Positions 1 to 7,392 of a stretch of 64,000 bases of DNA are shown here, in pieces. Numbering within the stretch: position 1 is the stretch's first letter; each line of letters opens with the position of its first letter. Position numbers and translations under genes: made by a program. Origin of the DNA: Micromonospora coriariae (lineage in GTDB: Bacteria > Actinomycetota > Actinomycetes > Mycobacteriales > Micromonosporaceae); contig NZ_LT607412.1 of NCBI RefSeq assembly GCF_900091455.1, forward strand, positions 6,386,001 through 6,450,000. The letters are read 5' to 3'. The notes beneath the pieces are model-generated. The model was not told the origin of the DNA. It saw nothing but the letters and a program-made list of their open reading frames with translations, and did not search any database.

Positions 1-1
1 C

Positions 2-571
2 CGGATCAACCCGGGCAAGGGGCAGGACGTGGGCGCCCGGCTCGCCCATCAGGTGGGTTTCCCGTTGGTGCTGGCCGGACCCGTCGGCCCCTATCACCGT
101 CCGGCCGAGCTGGCCGCGGCCGGCGATGAGGCCCGGCAGAACCCGGACGTGCGGTTCTTCCTCGACGAGGTGGCGCCGCACGTCGACGGCGACCTGGTCC
201 GCTGGGTCGGCACCGTGGCCGGTCAGGAGCGTGACGACCTGCTCGCCAGCGCCCGCGCGTCGCTGTTTCCGCTGCGCTGGGAGGAGCCGGGCGGCACGGC
301 GGTGGTCGAGTCGCTCGCCCTGGGCACGCCGGTGGTGGCGACCACCCGGGGGTGCCTGCCGGAGCTCATCGAGCACGGTCGCACCGGGCTGCTCACCGCC
401 AATGAGGAGGAGCTGGGTGAGCTGGTGCTGGCCGCCGAACTGCTCGACGTCGACGAGTGCCGTCGGGTGGCCGCGCAGCGGTTCACCCCTGCGGTGATGG
501 CTCAGCGGTACGTCGAGCTGTATCAGCGGGTTCGCCAGCTGGCCAGCGTGCCGCGCCTGCAACCGGTCTGA
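2..571 (+). CDS. GT4-family glycosyltransferase, C-terminal part (5' end outside window)
   Basis: The reading frame is open from the first bases of the window, so the gene starts upstream. The translated part begins with R-I-N-P-G-K-G, the 'GRI.P.KG' motif that opens the nucleotide-sugar-binding half of GT-B fold family 4 glycosyltransferases. It continues through a W-E-E-P-x-G stretch and an E-S-L-A-x-G-T-P-V-V segment, the usual E-x7-E donor-site region. Only this C-terminal Rossmann half (about 190 residues) is visible, so neither the sugar donor nor the acceptor can be named. A GTG at 29 is internal to the domain and is not the real start. The next gene has its own promoter. Confidence 0.8.
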   Translation, partial: RINPGKGQDVGARLAHQVGFPLVLAGPVGPYHRPAELAAAGDEARQNPDVRFFLDEVAPHVDGDLVRWVGTVAGQERDDLLASARASLFPLRWEEPGGTAVVESLALGTPVVATTRGCLPELIEHGRTGLLTANEEELGELVLAAELLDVDECRRVAAQRFTPAVMAQRYVELYQRVRQLASVPRLQPV

Positions 572-590
572 CCGGCGTCGCCGCCGACGG

Positions 591-615
591 GTTTGCGGTC
601 GGCGGCGACGGGTAG
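591..615 (+). promoter_or_regulatory. SigB/SigF-type promoter
   Basis: GTTT (591-594), a 15-bp spacer and GGGTAG (610-615) match the actinobacterial SigB/SigF consensus GTTT-N15-17-GGGTAT at all but the last base. It lies 40 bp before the ATG of the DUF4383 gene. Very similar elements precede the next two genes. Confidence 0.6.
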
Positions 616-655
616 CCCGCAGCGCTCACGCCCGCCGCGCAGCGAGGAGTCGGTG

Positions 656-1114
656 ATGGTCGGACCGATGGCGCACTCCCGGGCCCGGCACAATCCGGCC
701 GACGGCAGGCCGCCGGTACGCCGCGCCGCCGGGACGGTGGCTGTGCTGTTCCTGCTGATCGGCTTGCTCGGCTTCGTCCCGGGGATCACCAGCGGCGCGT
801 CCGATCTCCGGTTCGCCGGTCACGGCTCGGGCGCGTACCTGTTCGGCGTGTTCCAGGTGTCGGTGCTGCACAACCTGGTGCACCTGCTGTTCGGGGTGGC
901 CGGCCTCGCGCTGGCCCGGACGGTCGGCGGCGCCCGGGCGTTCCTCGTCGGCGGGGGCGCCGTCTACCTGGTGTTGTGGCTCTACGGCCTCGCCGTGGAC
1001 CACGACACCGGGGCGAACGTGCTGCCGGTCAACGACGCCGACGACTGGCTGCACCTCGGCCTCGGTGTCGGCATGATCGCGCTGGGCGTGCTGACCGGCC
1101 GCGCCCGTCCCTGA
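656..1114 (+). CDS. DUF4383 family membrane protein
   Basis: A 152-residue predicted membrane protein with about four hydrophobic helices: near residues 24-42, then a pair including the L-H-N-L-V-H-L-L-F-G-V-A-G-L-A segment, and a last helix close to the C terminus. The HNLVHLLFG-type signature and overall length fit DUF4383, a family of unknown function common in Actinobacteria. The ATG at 656 was chosen because GAGGAG (644-649) sits 6 nt upstream. The frame is open further 5' but has no better ribosome site. A SigB/SigF-type promoter just upstream suggests stress control. No catalytic residues are apparent. Confidence 0.75.
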   Translation: MVGPMAHSRARHNPADGRPPVRRAAGTVAVLFLLIGLLGFVPGITSGASDLRFAGHGSGAYLFGVFQVSVLHNLVHLLFGVAGLALARTVGGARAFLVGGGAVYLVLWLYGLAVDHDTGANVLPVNDADDWLHLGLGVGMIALGVLTGRARP

Positions 1115-1159
1115 CCGGCCCCGCCACCCGTGACGTGCCGCGCCCGGCCCGTAGGTCCG

Positions 1160-1185
1160 GTTTGACCGGGGTGTGGCTCGGGTAG
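1160..1185 (+). promoter_or_regulatory. SigB/SigF-type promoter
   Basis: GTTT (1160-1163), a 16-bp spacer and GGGTAG (1180-1185), 37 bp before the ATG of the STAS-HATPase gene. This is the same architecture as the promoters at 591 and 2011. Confidence 0.6.
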
Positions 1186-1222
1186 TTCGCAGGTCCCGAC
1201 ACATCAGCGAGGTGAGGGCACC

Positions 1223-1951
1223 ATGTCCAGCCGGATCACCTGGCAGGTGAGCGACACCGCACCGGTGACGGTCGTCCGGCTCCGCGGTCCGCTGGACCTG
1301 GGCACCATGCGCCCGGTCCACCGCGTGCTGGACCGGGCGCTGGCCGCTCAACCGGATGCGCTGGTCGTCGACCTCGAAGAGGTCACCGTGCGGGACCGGC
1401 TCGCGCTGTCCGTCTTCGCCGCGACAGCCCGGCGGGCCGCCGAGTGGCCGGCCGTGCCGGTGGTGCTCTGCGCCCCACCGCCGGCCGCCGCCCGTTGGCT
1501 GGCCGAGTCGACCACGTGCCGGGTGGTCCCCGTGTCGCGGGACTGCGCGGAGGCGACCCGGGTGGCCGGCGCCGCCGCCGCGCCCCGGCTGCAGGCGCGG
1601 CTGGAGCCGGTGGCCGAGGCCTGCCGGCGGGCGAGGGAGCTGGTAGTCGACGCGTGCACGCGGTGGAACCTTCCCGAGGCCGCCGGTCCGGCCGCAGTGG
1701 TGCTCAGTGAACTCGTCGGCAACGTGGTCCGGCATGCCGGCACGCCGATGCAGGTGACGCTGACCCTGCGTCGGCCGTACCTGCACCTGGCCGTGGTGGA
1801 CGGCAGCCGGGCGGCGGCCCGACCGGCCGGAGCGGACCTGCGCGCCGAAGGTGGGCGTGGGCTGCTGCTGGTTCGGGAGTTGGCTCAGCGGTGGGGCAGC
1901 GTACCGGCCGGCCAGGGTAAGGCGGTGTGGGCGATGGTGGCGGGAACGTGA
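1223..1951 (+). CDS. STAS-HATPase fusion, RsbW-like anti-sigma factor
   Basis: A 242-residue soluble protein with two modules. Residues about 8-110 resemble a STAS (anti-anti-sigma) domain. Residues about 130-242 are a HATPase_c domain of the RsbW/SpoIIAB type, with an N box (L-S-E-L-V-G-N-V-V-R-H-A), a V-V-D-G-S segment and a G-G-R-G-L-L-L-V G2 box. Such kinases bind and inhibit SigB/SigF-type sigma factors and phosphorylate STAS antagonists. The fused STAS lacks the usual D-S-x-G phosphorylation motif and reads V-R-D-R-L-A-L-S instead, so it may be a non-phosphorylatable decoy or binding surface. The start has GAGGTGAGGG upstream. A sigma factor fused to STAS lies about 2.2 kb downstream, and the two could be cognate. 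Confidence 0.75.
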   Translation: MSSRITWQVSDTAPVTVVRLRGPLDLGTMRPVHRVLDRALAAQPDALVVDLEEVTVRDRLALSVFAATARRAAEWPAVPVVLCAPPPAAARWLAESTTCRVVPVSRDCAEATRVAGAAAAPRLQARLEPVAEACRRARELVVDACTRWNLPEAAGPAAVVLSELVGNVVRHAGTPMQVTLTLRRPYLHLAVVDGSRAAARPAGADLRAEGGRGLLLVRELAQRWGSVPAGQGKAVWAMVAGT

Positions 1952-2010
1952 GCGTTCCAGGTGGTTCTGCCGCCCTCTGACGAACTGACTGAAATTACCG
2001 CTCTGCCCTG

Positions 2011-2035
2011 GTTTCATGGACAGAGGGTCGGGTAG
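2011..2035 (+). promoter_or_regulatory. SigB/SigF-type promoter upstream of ctaD
   Basis: GTTT (2011-2014), a 15-bp spacer and GGGTAG (2030-2035), 42 bp before the ctaD start. Confidence 0.6.
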
Positions 2036-2077
2036 GCACACCCGTCCTTTTCTGTCACAACGGCGGGGTGAGCAGCC

Positions 2078-4069
2078 ATGCCCAAGCGGGTAACCACGGA
2101 ACCCAGTCGCGATCGAGGCCCGGCGATCCTGGCACCGGCCCGCTTCGGGGGCTTCCCCGGGCCACTACGGTCGCGGGTCCCCGGCAGCTCTCTGATCAAG
2201 TTCCTCGCCACCACGGACCACAAGCAGATCGGCGTGCTCTACCTGCTGACCTCCTTCGGGTTCTTCGTGCTGGCCGGGCTGCAGGCGATGCTGATGCGGG
2301 CCGAACTGGCCCGCCCCGGGCTGCAGTTCCTCTCCTCTGAGCAGTACAACCAGCTGTTCACCTCGCACGGCGCGGTGATGCTGTTGATGTTCGCCACCCC
2401 GGCAGGCTTCGGGTTCGCCAACTTCATCGTGCCGATCCAGATCGGCGCGCCGGACGTGTCGTTCCCCCGCCTCAACGCCCTCGCCTACTGGCTCTACCTG
2501 TTCGGCGGGCTGATGGTCGTCGGCGGGTTCCTGACGCCCGGCGGCTCGGCGGACTTCGGCTGGACCGCGTACAGCCCGTTGAGCAGCGCCGAGCACTCCC
2601 CCGGCGTCGGCGCGAACATGTGGGTGCTCGGTCTGGTCGTCTCCGGGCTGGGCACCATCCTCGGCGCGGTCAACCTGATCACCACGATCCTGACCCTGCG
2701 CGCGCCCGGGATGACCATGTTCCGGATGCCGATCTTCACGTGGAACATGCTCTTCACCAGCCTGCTGGTGATCCTGGTCTTCCCGCTGCTGGCCGCCGCG
2801 CTGCTGGCGCTGGCGGCCGACCGGCTGCTCAACGCGCACGTGTACGACCCCGCAACCGGCGGGCCGATGCTCTGGCAGCACCTGTTCTGGTTCTTCGGCC
2901 ACCCCGAGGTCTACATCATCGCGTTGCCGTTCTTCGGCATCATCAGCGAGATCATCCCGGTCTTCGCCCGCAAGCCGCTCTTCGGCTACACCGGGATCGT
3001 GCTGGCCACCGCCGCGATCACCTTCCTGTCGATGACGGTCTGGGCGCACCACATGTTCGCCACCGGCCAGGTACTGCTGCCGTTCTTCAGCATCCTGAGC
3101 TACCTGATCGCGGTGCCGACCGGCGTGAAGTTCTTCAACTGGATCGGCACCATGTGGAAGGGACAGCTCACGTTCGAGACACCGATGCTGTTCTCCATCG
3201 GCTTCCTGGTCACCTTCCTGCTCGGCGGACTCACCGGAGTGCTGCTGGCCAGTCCACCGGCGAACTGGCACACCCACGACACCTACTTCGTGGTCGCGCA
3301 CTTCCACTACGTGGTCTTCGGCACGGTGGTCTTCGCCCTGTTCGCCGGCTACTACTTCTGGTGGCCGAAGATGACCGGACGGCTGCTCGACGACCGGCTC
3401 GGCAAAGCGCACTTCTGGACCATGTTCATCGGCTTCCACGGCACCTTCCTGGTGCACCACTGGCTGGGCAGCGAGGGGATGCCTCGCCGGTACGCCGACT
3501 ACCTGCCGACCGACGGCTTCACCACACTGAACACGATCTCCAGCATCTTCGCCTTCATCCTCGGGCTGTCCACCCTGTTCTTCATCTACAACGCCTGGAA
3601 GTCCTGGCGGTACGGCGCGATGGTGACGGTGGACGACCCGTGGGGCTTCGGCAACTCCCTGGAGTGGGCCACCACCTGCCCGCCGCCGCTGCGCAACTTC
3701 GACCGGATGCCCCGGATCCGGTCCGAGCGCCCGGCGTTCGACCTGAAGTACGGCCCGCTCGTCGCCGACCTGGGCCGGGACCTGCCACAGCGCACGACCA
3801 AGCCACCGCAGCACTTCGCCGAGGAGTTTCATATGGAGCACCACGTGCCGGAGTCGCCCGCCGCCGAGGGCGCGCACGGCGCCCGCGACGCGGCCGAGTT
3901 CCAGCCGGCGCCGCAGTCCGGTGCCCGGCCCGTGGACGTGCCGGAGCCCGAGGGCATCCGCCGGCCGAGCTTCGAGGAGAGCGACTCGCCCAAGGACAGC
4001 GAGGACGCCCCGAAACCGCACGAGCGCTGGCGGCACCCGCACAGCGACCGGGACCCCGAGGAGCGCTGA
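2078..4069 (+). CDS. ctaD: Cytochrome c oxidase subunit I (aa3 type)
   Basis: A 663-residue polytopic membrane protein, the catalytic subunit of haem-copper oxidase that reduces O2 and pumps protons. Visible markers are the T-S-H-G-A-V-M-L low-spin haem histidine segment (about residue 99), H-P-E-V-Y (about 274) with the CuB histidine, proton-channel glutamate and cross-linked tyrosine, W-A-H-H-M-F (about 322, CuB histidines), a K-channel-like G-V-K-F-F segment, and H-F-H-Y-V (about 407, haem histidines). About 90-100 hydrophilic residues rich in Glu, Asp and Pro extend the C terminus beyond the usual fold. The gene stands alone, with no ctaC, ctaE, ctaF or qcr neighbours, and has a SigB/SigF-type promoter. 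It may be a second, stress-induced isoform, but the rest of the genome is needed to know. Confidence 0.93.
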   Translation: MPKRVTTEPSRDRGPAILAPARFGGFPGPLRSRVPGSSLIKFLATTDHKQIGVLYLLTSFGFFVLAGLQAMLMRAELARPGLQFLSSEQYNQLFTSHGAVMLLMFATPAGFGFANFIVPIQIGAPDVSFPRLNALAYWLYLFGGLMVVGGFLTPGGSADFGWTAYSPLSSAEHSPGVGANMWVLGLVVSGLGTILGAVNLITTILTLRAPGMTMFRMPIFTWNMLFTSLLVILVFPLLAAALLALAADRLLNAHVYDPATGGPMLWQHLFWFFGHPEVYIIALPFFGIISEIIPVFARKPLFGYTGIVLATAAITFLSMTVWAHHMFATGQVLLPFFSILSYLIAVPTGVKFFNWIGTMWKGQLTFETPMLFSIGFLVTFLLGGLTGVLLASPPANWHTHDTYFVVAHFHYVVFGTVVFALFAGYYFWWPKMTGRLLDDRLGKAHFWTMFIGFHGTFLVHHWLGSEGMPRRYADYLPTDGFTTLNTISSIFAFILGLSTLFFIYNAWKSWRYGAMVTVDDPWGFGNSLEWATTCPPPLRNFDRMPRIRSERPAFDLKYGPLVADLGRDLPQRTTKPPQHFAEEFHMEHHVPESPAAEGAHGARDAAEFQPAPQSGARPVDVPEPEGIRRPSFEESDSPKDSEDAPKPHERWRHPHSDRDPEER

Positions 4070-4084
4070 CCGGGGATACGCGAT

Positions 4085-4120
4085 GACGAGGGCCGACACC
4101 CGCGGGTGTCGGCCCTCGTC
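4085..4120. terminator. Hairpin terminator between convergent genes
   Basis: A perfect 18-bp inverted repeat (GACGAGGGCCGACACCCG and its complement, no loop spacer) lies between the stops of ctaD and the convergent sigma gene. There is no U-tract, as is usual in high-GC actinobacteria. It probably serves both strands. Confidence 0.75.
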
Positions 4121-4141
4121 GCGTACGGTGCCCGGCCGGGC

Positions 4142-5284
4142 TCAGTCCCGCGCGGGCGCCAGGCCGGCGGCGGTGAGCGAGCGGCGTACCGCGGGTTGGA
4201 CCCGGGTCAGCCGCAGCGGCACCCCGGTCCGGGCGGCCGCGTCCCGTCCGGCCATCAACGCGGCGATCCCGCCGGCGTCGAAGCCACCCGCGCCGACCAG
4301 GTCGACGACCACCTCGCTCGGCTGGCCGGTGACCGCCTCCAGCATCGCCCGGCGCAGCTGGTCCGCGCCGTCCCGGTCGACCTCGCCGCCGACCTCGACG
4401 ACCACCCGGTCGCCGTTCTGCTTCACCGAGATCCGGGTCTTGCCCGGGTCCGGCTCGGCGGCGCCGTTCTGCCACGGGGGCGGCGCGTCGGCGAGCATCG
4501 CCTGCCGCAGCCAGGTCAGTGCCCGCGACAGCAGCCGCGAGACGTGCATCTGCGAGATGCCGAACCGGGCGGCGATCTCCGCCTGGGTCTGGTTGCCGTA
4601 GAAGCGCATCGCCAGGATCCGCCGCTCCCGCCAGGGCAGGCGGTGCAGCAGGCCGCTCACGGTCACCCGGTCGTCGACCGATTCCAGCGCGTTGTCCGAT
4701 TCGCCGACCAGGTCACCGAACTCCGCGGAGCTCTCCCCGCCCACCGGGGCGTTGAGCGAGGCGGGACTGTAACCGGCCGCCGACTCCAGCGCGGCGAGGA
4801 TCTCCTCCTCCGGGGTCTCCAACCGCTTGGACAGCTCCGCGACGGTGGGCGCCCGGGACAGCTCACTGGTCAGCGCGGCGGTGGCCTGGCCGACCTCCAG
4901 GATCAGGTCGCGTAGCCGGCGGGGCACGTGCACGCCCCAGGTGCGGTCCCGGAAGTGCCGCTTGATCTCACCCACGATGGTGATCGCGGCGTACGCGGTG
5001 AACGAGCCCCGTTCCGGGTCATACCGGTCGACGGCGTTGACCAGGCCGAGACGGGCCACCTGCTCCAGGTCCTCCAGTGGCTCCCCGCGCCCCCGGTACC
5101 GGCGGGCCAGGCGGCCGGCGAACGGCAGCGCGAAGCGGACCAGGTCGTCCCGTGCCTCCTGCCGCCGCTCCGGCGGCAGTCCCTCGATTCGGGCCGCGTA
5201 CGCCAGCGCCGCCGCATCGAGGTCCTCCAGACCTCGATCCGTCGGTGGTGGTGTGGTCGTGGTCGTGCTCGTCTGTCCGAACAT
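4142..5284 (-). CDS. SigB/SigF-family sigma factor fused to a C-terminal STAS domain
   Basis: 380 residues from the ATG at 5284, which follows a GAGGGAGG ribosome site; the frame is open further upstream. Residues about 20-265 form a group 3 sigma-70 factor: region 2 (L-E-D-L-E-Q-V-A-R-L-G-L-V-N-A-V-D-R-Y-D-P), region 3, and a region 4 helix-turn-helix (Q-T-Q-A-E-I-A-A-R-F-G-I-S-Q-M-H-V-S-R). After a short linker, residues about 285-378 form a STAS domain of the kind normally found in separate anti-sigma antagonists. The phospho-acceptor motif is replaced by F-D-A-G-G, with alanine at the serine position. The fusion could bind an RsbW-like kinase constitutively and shield the attached sigma factor. 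It sits beside the STAS-HATPase gene and a run of SigB/SigF-type promoters. Confidence 0.85.
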   Translation of the reverse strand: MFGQTSTTTTTPPPTDRGLEDLDAAALAYAARIEGLPPERRQEARDDLVRFALPFAGRLARRYRGRGEPLEDLEQVARLGLVNAVDRYDPERGSFTAYAAITIVGEIKRHFRDRTWGVHVPRRLRDLILEVGQATAALTSELSRAPTVAELSKRLETPEEEILAALESAAGYSPASLNAPVGGESSAEFGDLVGESDNALESVDDRVTVSGLLHRLPWRERRILAMRFYGNQTQAEIAARFGISQMHVSRLLSRALTWLRQAMLADAPPPWQNGAAEPDPGKTRISVKQNGDRVVVEVGGEVDRDGADQLRRAMLEAVTGQPSEVVVDLVGAGGFDAGGIAALMAGRDAAARTGVPLRLTRVQPAVRRSLTAAGLAPARD

Positions 5285-5507
5285 CCGCGCCTCCCTCAGG
5301 AAGGTCCCCCGCCCGGATCGGGAAACCGGTCGTGCGCGTGGTCGAGCCACGCACCGGGCCGGAAAAGTGGGTCAGTGACTGGGATGCCAGCGGGCGACAA
5401 CGCCTTTGCGCAGCGCAATCAGGCCGTCGCAGTCAGCGATGTTCCCGCTCCGTAGGTACTCAATCACGGGACCCCGGGTTCGCGAGGATGTTTCGGCGTG
5501 CTCCGTC

Positions 5508-6950
5508 TCAGGAGATCAGCAGCCCTTGGTGGCCGCCGCTGTCCCGGAGCACGGAAAGCGCCTCGGCGGCCCCCAGCGGGGGTGGCGTGGGCAGGTCGTA
5601 CGGCTGGGCGCGGAGCACCTCGGTGGCTCGACGGGTGGGTACCGAGGTGACCGGGTAGCCCCGGGCGGCGGTCCGGTCCAGGGCCCGACGGCGCCGGCCG
5701 AACCCGGCCACGGCCAGCCACTGCGGCAGCCCGGCCAGGGCGGGCGAGCGCACCCCGGGCGGCTCGGGCAGCACGTCCACCGAGCTGAACGTCTCGCTGC
5801 CGGCCAGCCACCACTCGGCCTCGTCCACACTGCGCCGGGTGGCGTTCTCGCACCAGTACGGCACCAGCCCCGCGCGCACCACCTGCCACGGATCGAGCAA
5901 CCGGCCGCACTCCACCACCAACCGGTCACCGGTCTTGCCGGCGCCGCGCAGCCAGTGCCGGTACAGGTCGGCCACTCCCGCGCTCAGCGCGGCCGGCCGG
6001 GGCACCAGCACCCGGTGCAGCGGGTGCTCCCGGCGGGCCGCCCAGTCCCGCGCGGCCAGTTCGAAGCCGGAGTCCACGCCGTGCTCGGCGGCGCCCGAGG
6101 GGACGGACATCTCCGGCGGCTCCCACCGCGCGGCGTCCCCGCCGACGGAGCGCAGCACCTGCCGCAGCGCGTGGCTGTCGGGGTGGAAGTCCACCGGGTC
6201 CAGCCCGCTGGCCGGGCAGCCGACCTGGAAGCTGTGCCCCGGGCCGCGCTCCAGCACCGGCCAGGTCCGCGCGTCGCGGACCAGCACCACCGGTGCCCCG
6301 GGGGTCAGCCGGTCGGCCAGGAACTGCGTGTAGGCCGCCGGCAGCGCCCGCCAACGGGCGGCCAGCGACACGGTCACCCCGGTCAGCGGTCCACGGCTGG
6401 CGGGGCAGTGCACCTGGCGGAGATGCACGTCGGGGTTGCCCGCGAGCAGGCGGGCGGCGAGCACCTCGCCGTGCTCCAGCGCCGCGGCCGGGCGGTCCAC
6501 CGCGCCGCCGGTCCAGTGCACCGACATCTCGAAGCCGGCCGGCAGCCACGGCACGCCCAGTGCCACCGCGAGGTGGGCCGCCGCGCCGTGCGGTGAGCCG
6601 ATCAGCACCCCCGGGTAGCGCTGGCGGGGGTACTGGTCGACGAACCAGCGGGCGACCCGGGCGGCGTCCACCTCGTCGACCTGGGCCATGGTGAGCGCAA
6701 CCCGGCCGGCGGCCCGGCTGACCGCGGCGCGGCGGACCGGCTCCGGGGCGCCGGGGAACCGCGACACCGGCCCGGCGTGCCCGAGGTCGGCGCAGTCCAC
6801 GCCACGCAGTGCCCGGGCCGTGGCGGCGACCAGCACCCGGGCCGGACTGCTCACGGCCACGACCCGGTCGCCGGCCAGACCGGCACCGTCGGCCGTGAGC
6901 CCCTTGTGCACCTTGTGCACCGGCTCCACCTTGCCTCGTTCGCTCACCAC
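5508..6950 (-). CDS. Conserved hypothetical protein, about 480 residues
   Basis: No family is recognised. The product is soluble, with no signal peptide or membrane segment, and rich in Arg, Pro, Ala and Trp. A segment G-V-L-I-G-S-P-H-G-A-A-A-H-L-A near one third of its length resembles a nucleotide or ester-binding loop, but that is not enough to assign a fold. A cluster of Trp and Pro residues follows. Tandem GTG codons at 6950 and 6947 come 10 nt after a GGGAA ribosome-like site and were preferred over a TTG at 7010. Codon use is typical of the window, and the opposite-strand frames are shadows. It is a single gene upstream of the sigma gene in the same orientation, about 220 bp away. Confidence 0.6.
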   Translation of the reverse strand: MVSERGKVEPVHKVHKGLTADGAGLAGDRVVAVSSPARVLVAATARALRGVDCADLGHAGPVSRFPGAPEPVRRAAVSRAAGRVALTMAQVDEVDAARVARWFVDQYPRQRYPGVLIGSPHGAAAHLAVALGVPWLPAGFEMSVHWTGGAVDRPAAALEHGEVLAARLLAGNPDVHLRQVHCPASRGPLTGVTVSLAARWRALPAAYTQFLADRLTPGAPVVLVRDARTWPVLERGPGHSFQVGCPASGLDPVDFHPDSHALRQVLRSVGGDAARWEPPEMSVPSGAAEHGVDSGFELAARDWAARREHPLHRVLVPRPAALSAGVADLYRHWLRGAGKTGDRLVVECGRLLDPWQVVRAGLVPYWCENATRRSVDEAEWWLAGSETFSSVDVLPEPPGVRSPALAGLPQWLAVAGFGRRRRALDRTAARGYPVTSVPTRRATEVLRAQPYDLPTPPPLGAAEALSVLRDSGGHQGLLIS

Positions 6951-7117
6951 GCGGCCCGGCTTCCCGTCCCGATGGGGTTCAAACGGGGCATCACCCACCC
7001 GGCGGCACAATCCGCTGGTCGGCGGGGGTCCCCGGTCATGACCGGCGTTCCACGACTATCCGCCGCGGGCGGCGGGAGCGGGTCGCCGGGCGCGAACGGG
7101 CCGGCACAGCGGGTCGG

Positions 7118-7142
7118 GTTTCGCCGGGGCCAGGGCGGGCAC
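7118..7142 (+). promoter_or_regulatory. Possible SigB/SigF-type promoter (weak)
   Basis: GTTT (7118-7121), a 15-bp spacer and GGGCAC (7137-7142). The -10 differs from GGGTAT at two positions. It would start transcription within a few bases of the ATG at 7153, giving an almost leaderless message; no ribosome site is visible there. Confidence 0.35.
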
Positions 7143-7152
7143 TTCCGGGCTC

Positions 7153-7383
7153 ATGCGCACCGACGACACGAGCGAGCCCGCCGCCGCGACGATCACGCCG
7201 TACCAGGACGGACCGCTGCTGATCCGCGGCGACTTCGCCCTGGTCACCCCGGAGGGCGAGCGGATCGACGCCCGCCGGGGCACTGTGGCGCTGTGTCGGT
7301 GCGGCAGGTCGGCGCTCAAGCCGTTCTGCGACGGCACGCACAAGATGGTGAACTTCCGCGCCGGCACCGTCCGGGAGGGGTGA
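7153..7383 (+). CDS. CDGSH iron-sulfur domain protein
   Basis: 76 residues ending in a single mitoNEET-like motif, C-R-C-G-R-S-A-L-K-P-F-C-D-G-T-H, whose Cys48, Cys50, Cys59 and His63 are the 3Cys-1His ligands of a redox-active 2Fe-2S cluster. No membrane anchor is present, so it should be cytosolic. It converges with the haem-oxygenase-like iron enzyme, with only 9 bp between the stop codons. The same two families are often neighbours in actinobacteria, so they probably work in one redox process, but the substrate is unknown. A weak SigB/SigF-type promoter lies just upstream. Confidence 0.9.
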   Translation: MRTDDTSEPAAATITPYQDGPLLIRGDFALVTPEGERIDARRGTVALCRCGRSALKPFCDGTHKMVNFRAGTVREG

Positions 7384-7392
7384 CGACCGCGG

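Noticed and set aside
626..2041. Long minus-strand open frame across the DUF4383 and STAS-HATPase genes
   Set aside because: It lies opposite two well-supported genes and encodes low-complexity Arg/Gly/His-rich sequence with no domain; this is a GC-bias shadow.
2165..4099. 644-codon minus-strand frame opposite ctaD
   Set aside because: Antisense to an unmistakable oxidase subunit; the translation is Glu/Gly/Arg/Val repeats with no fold.
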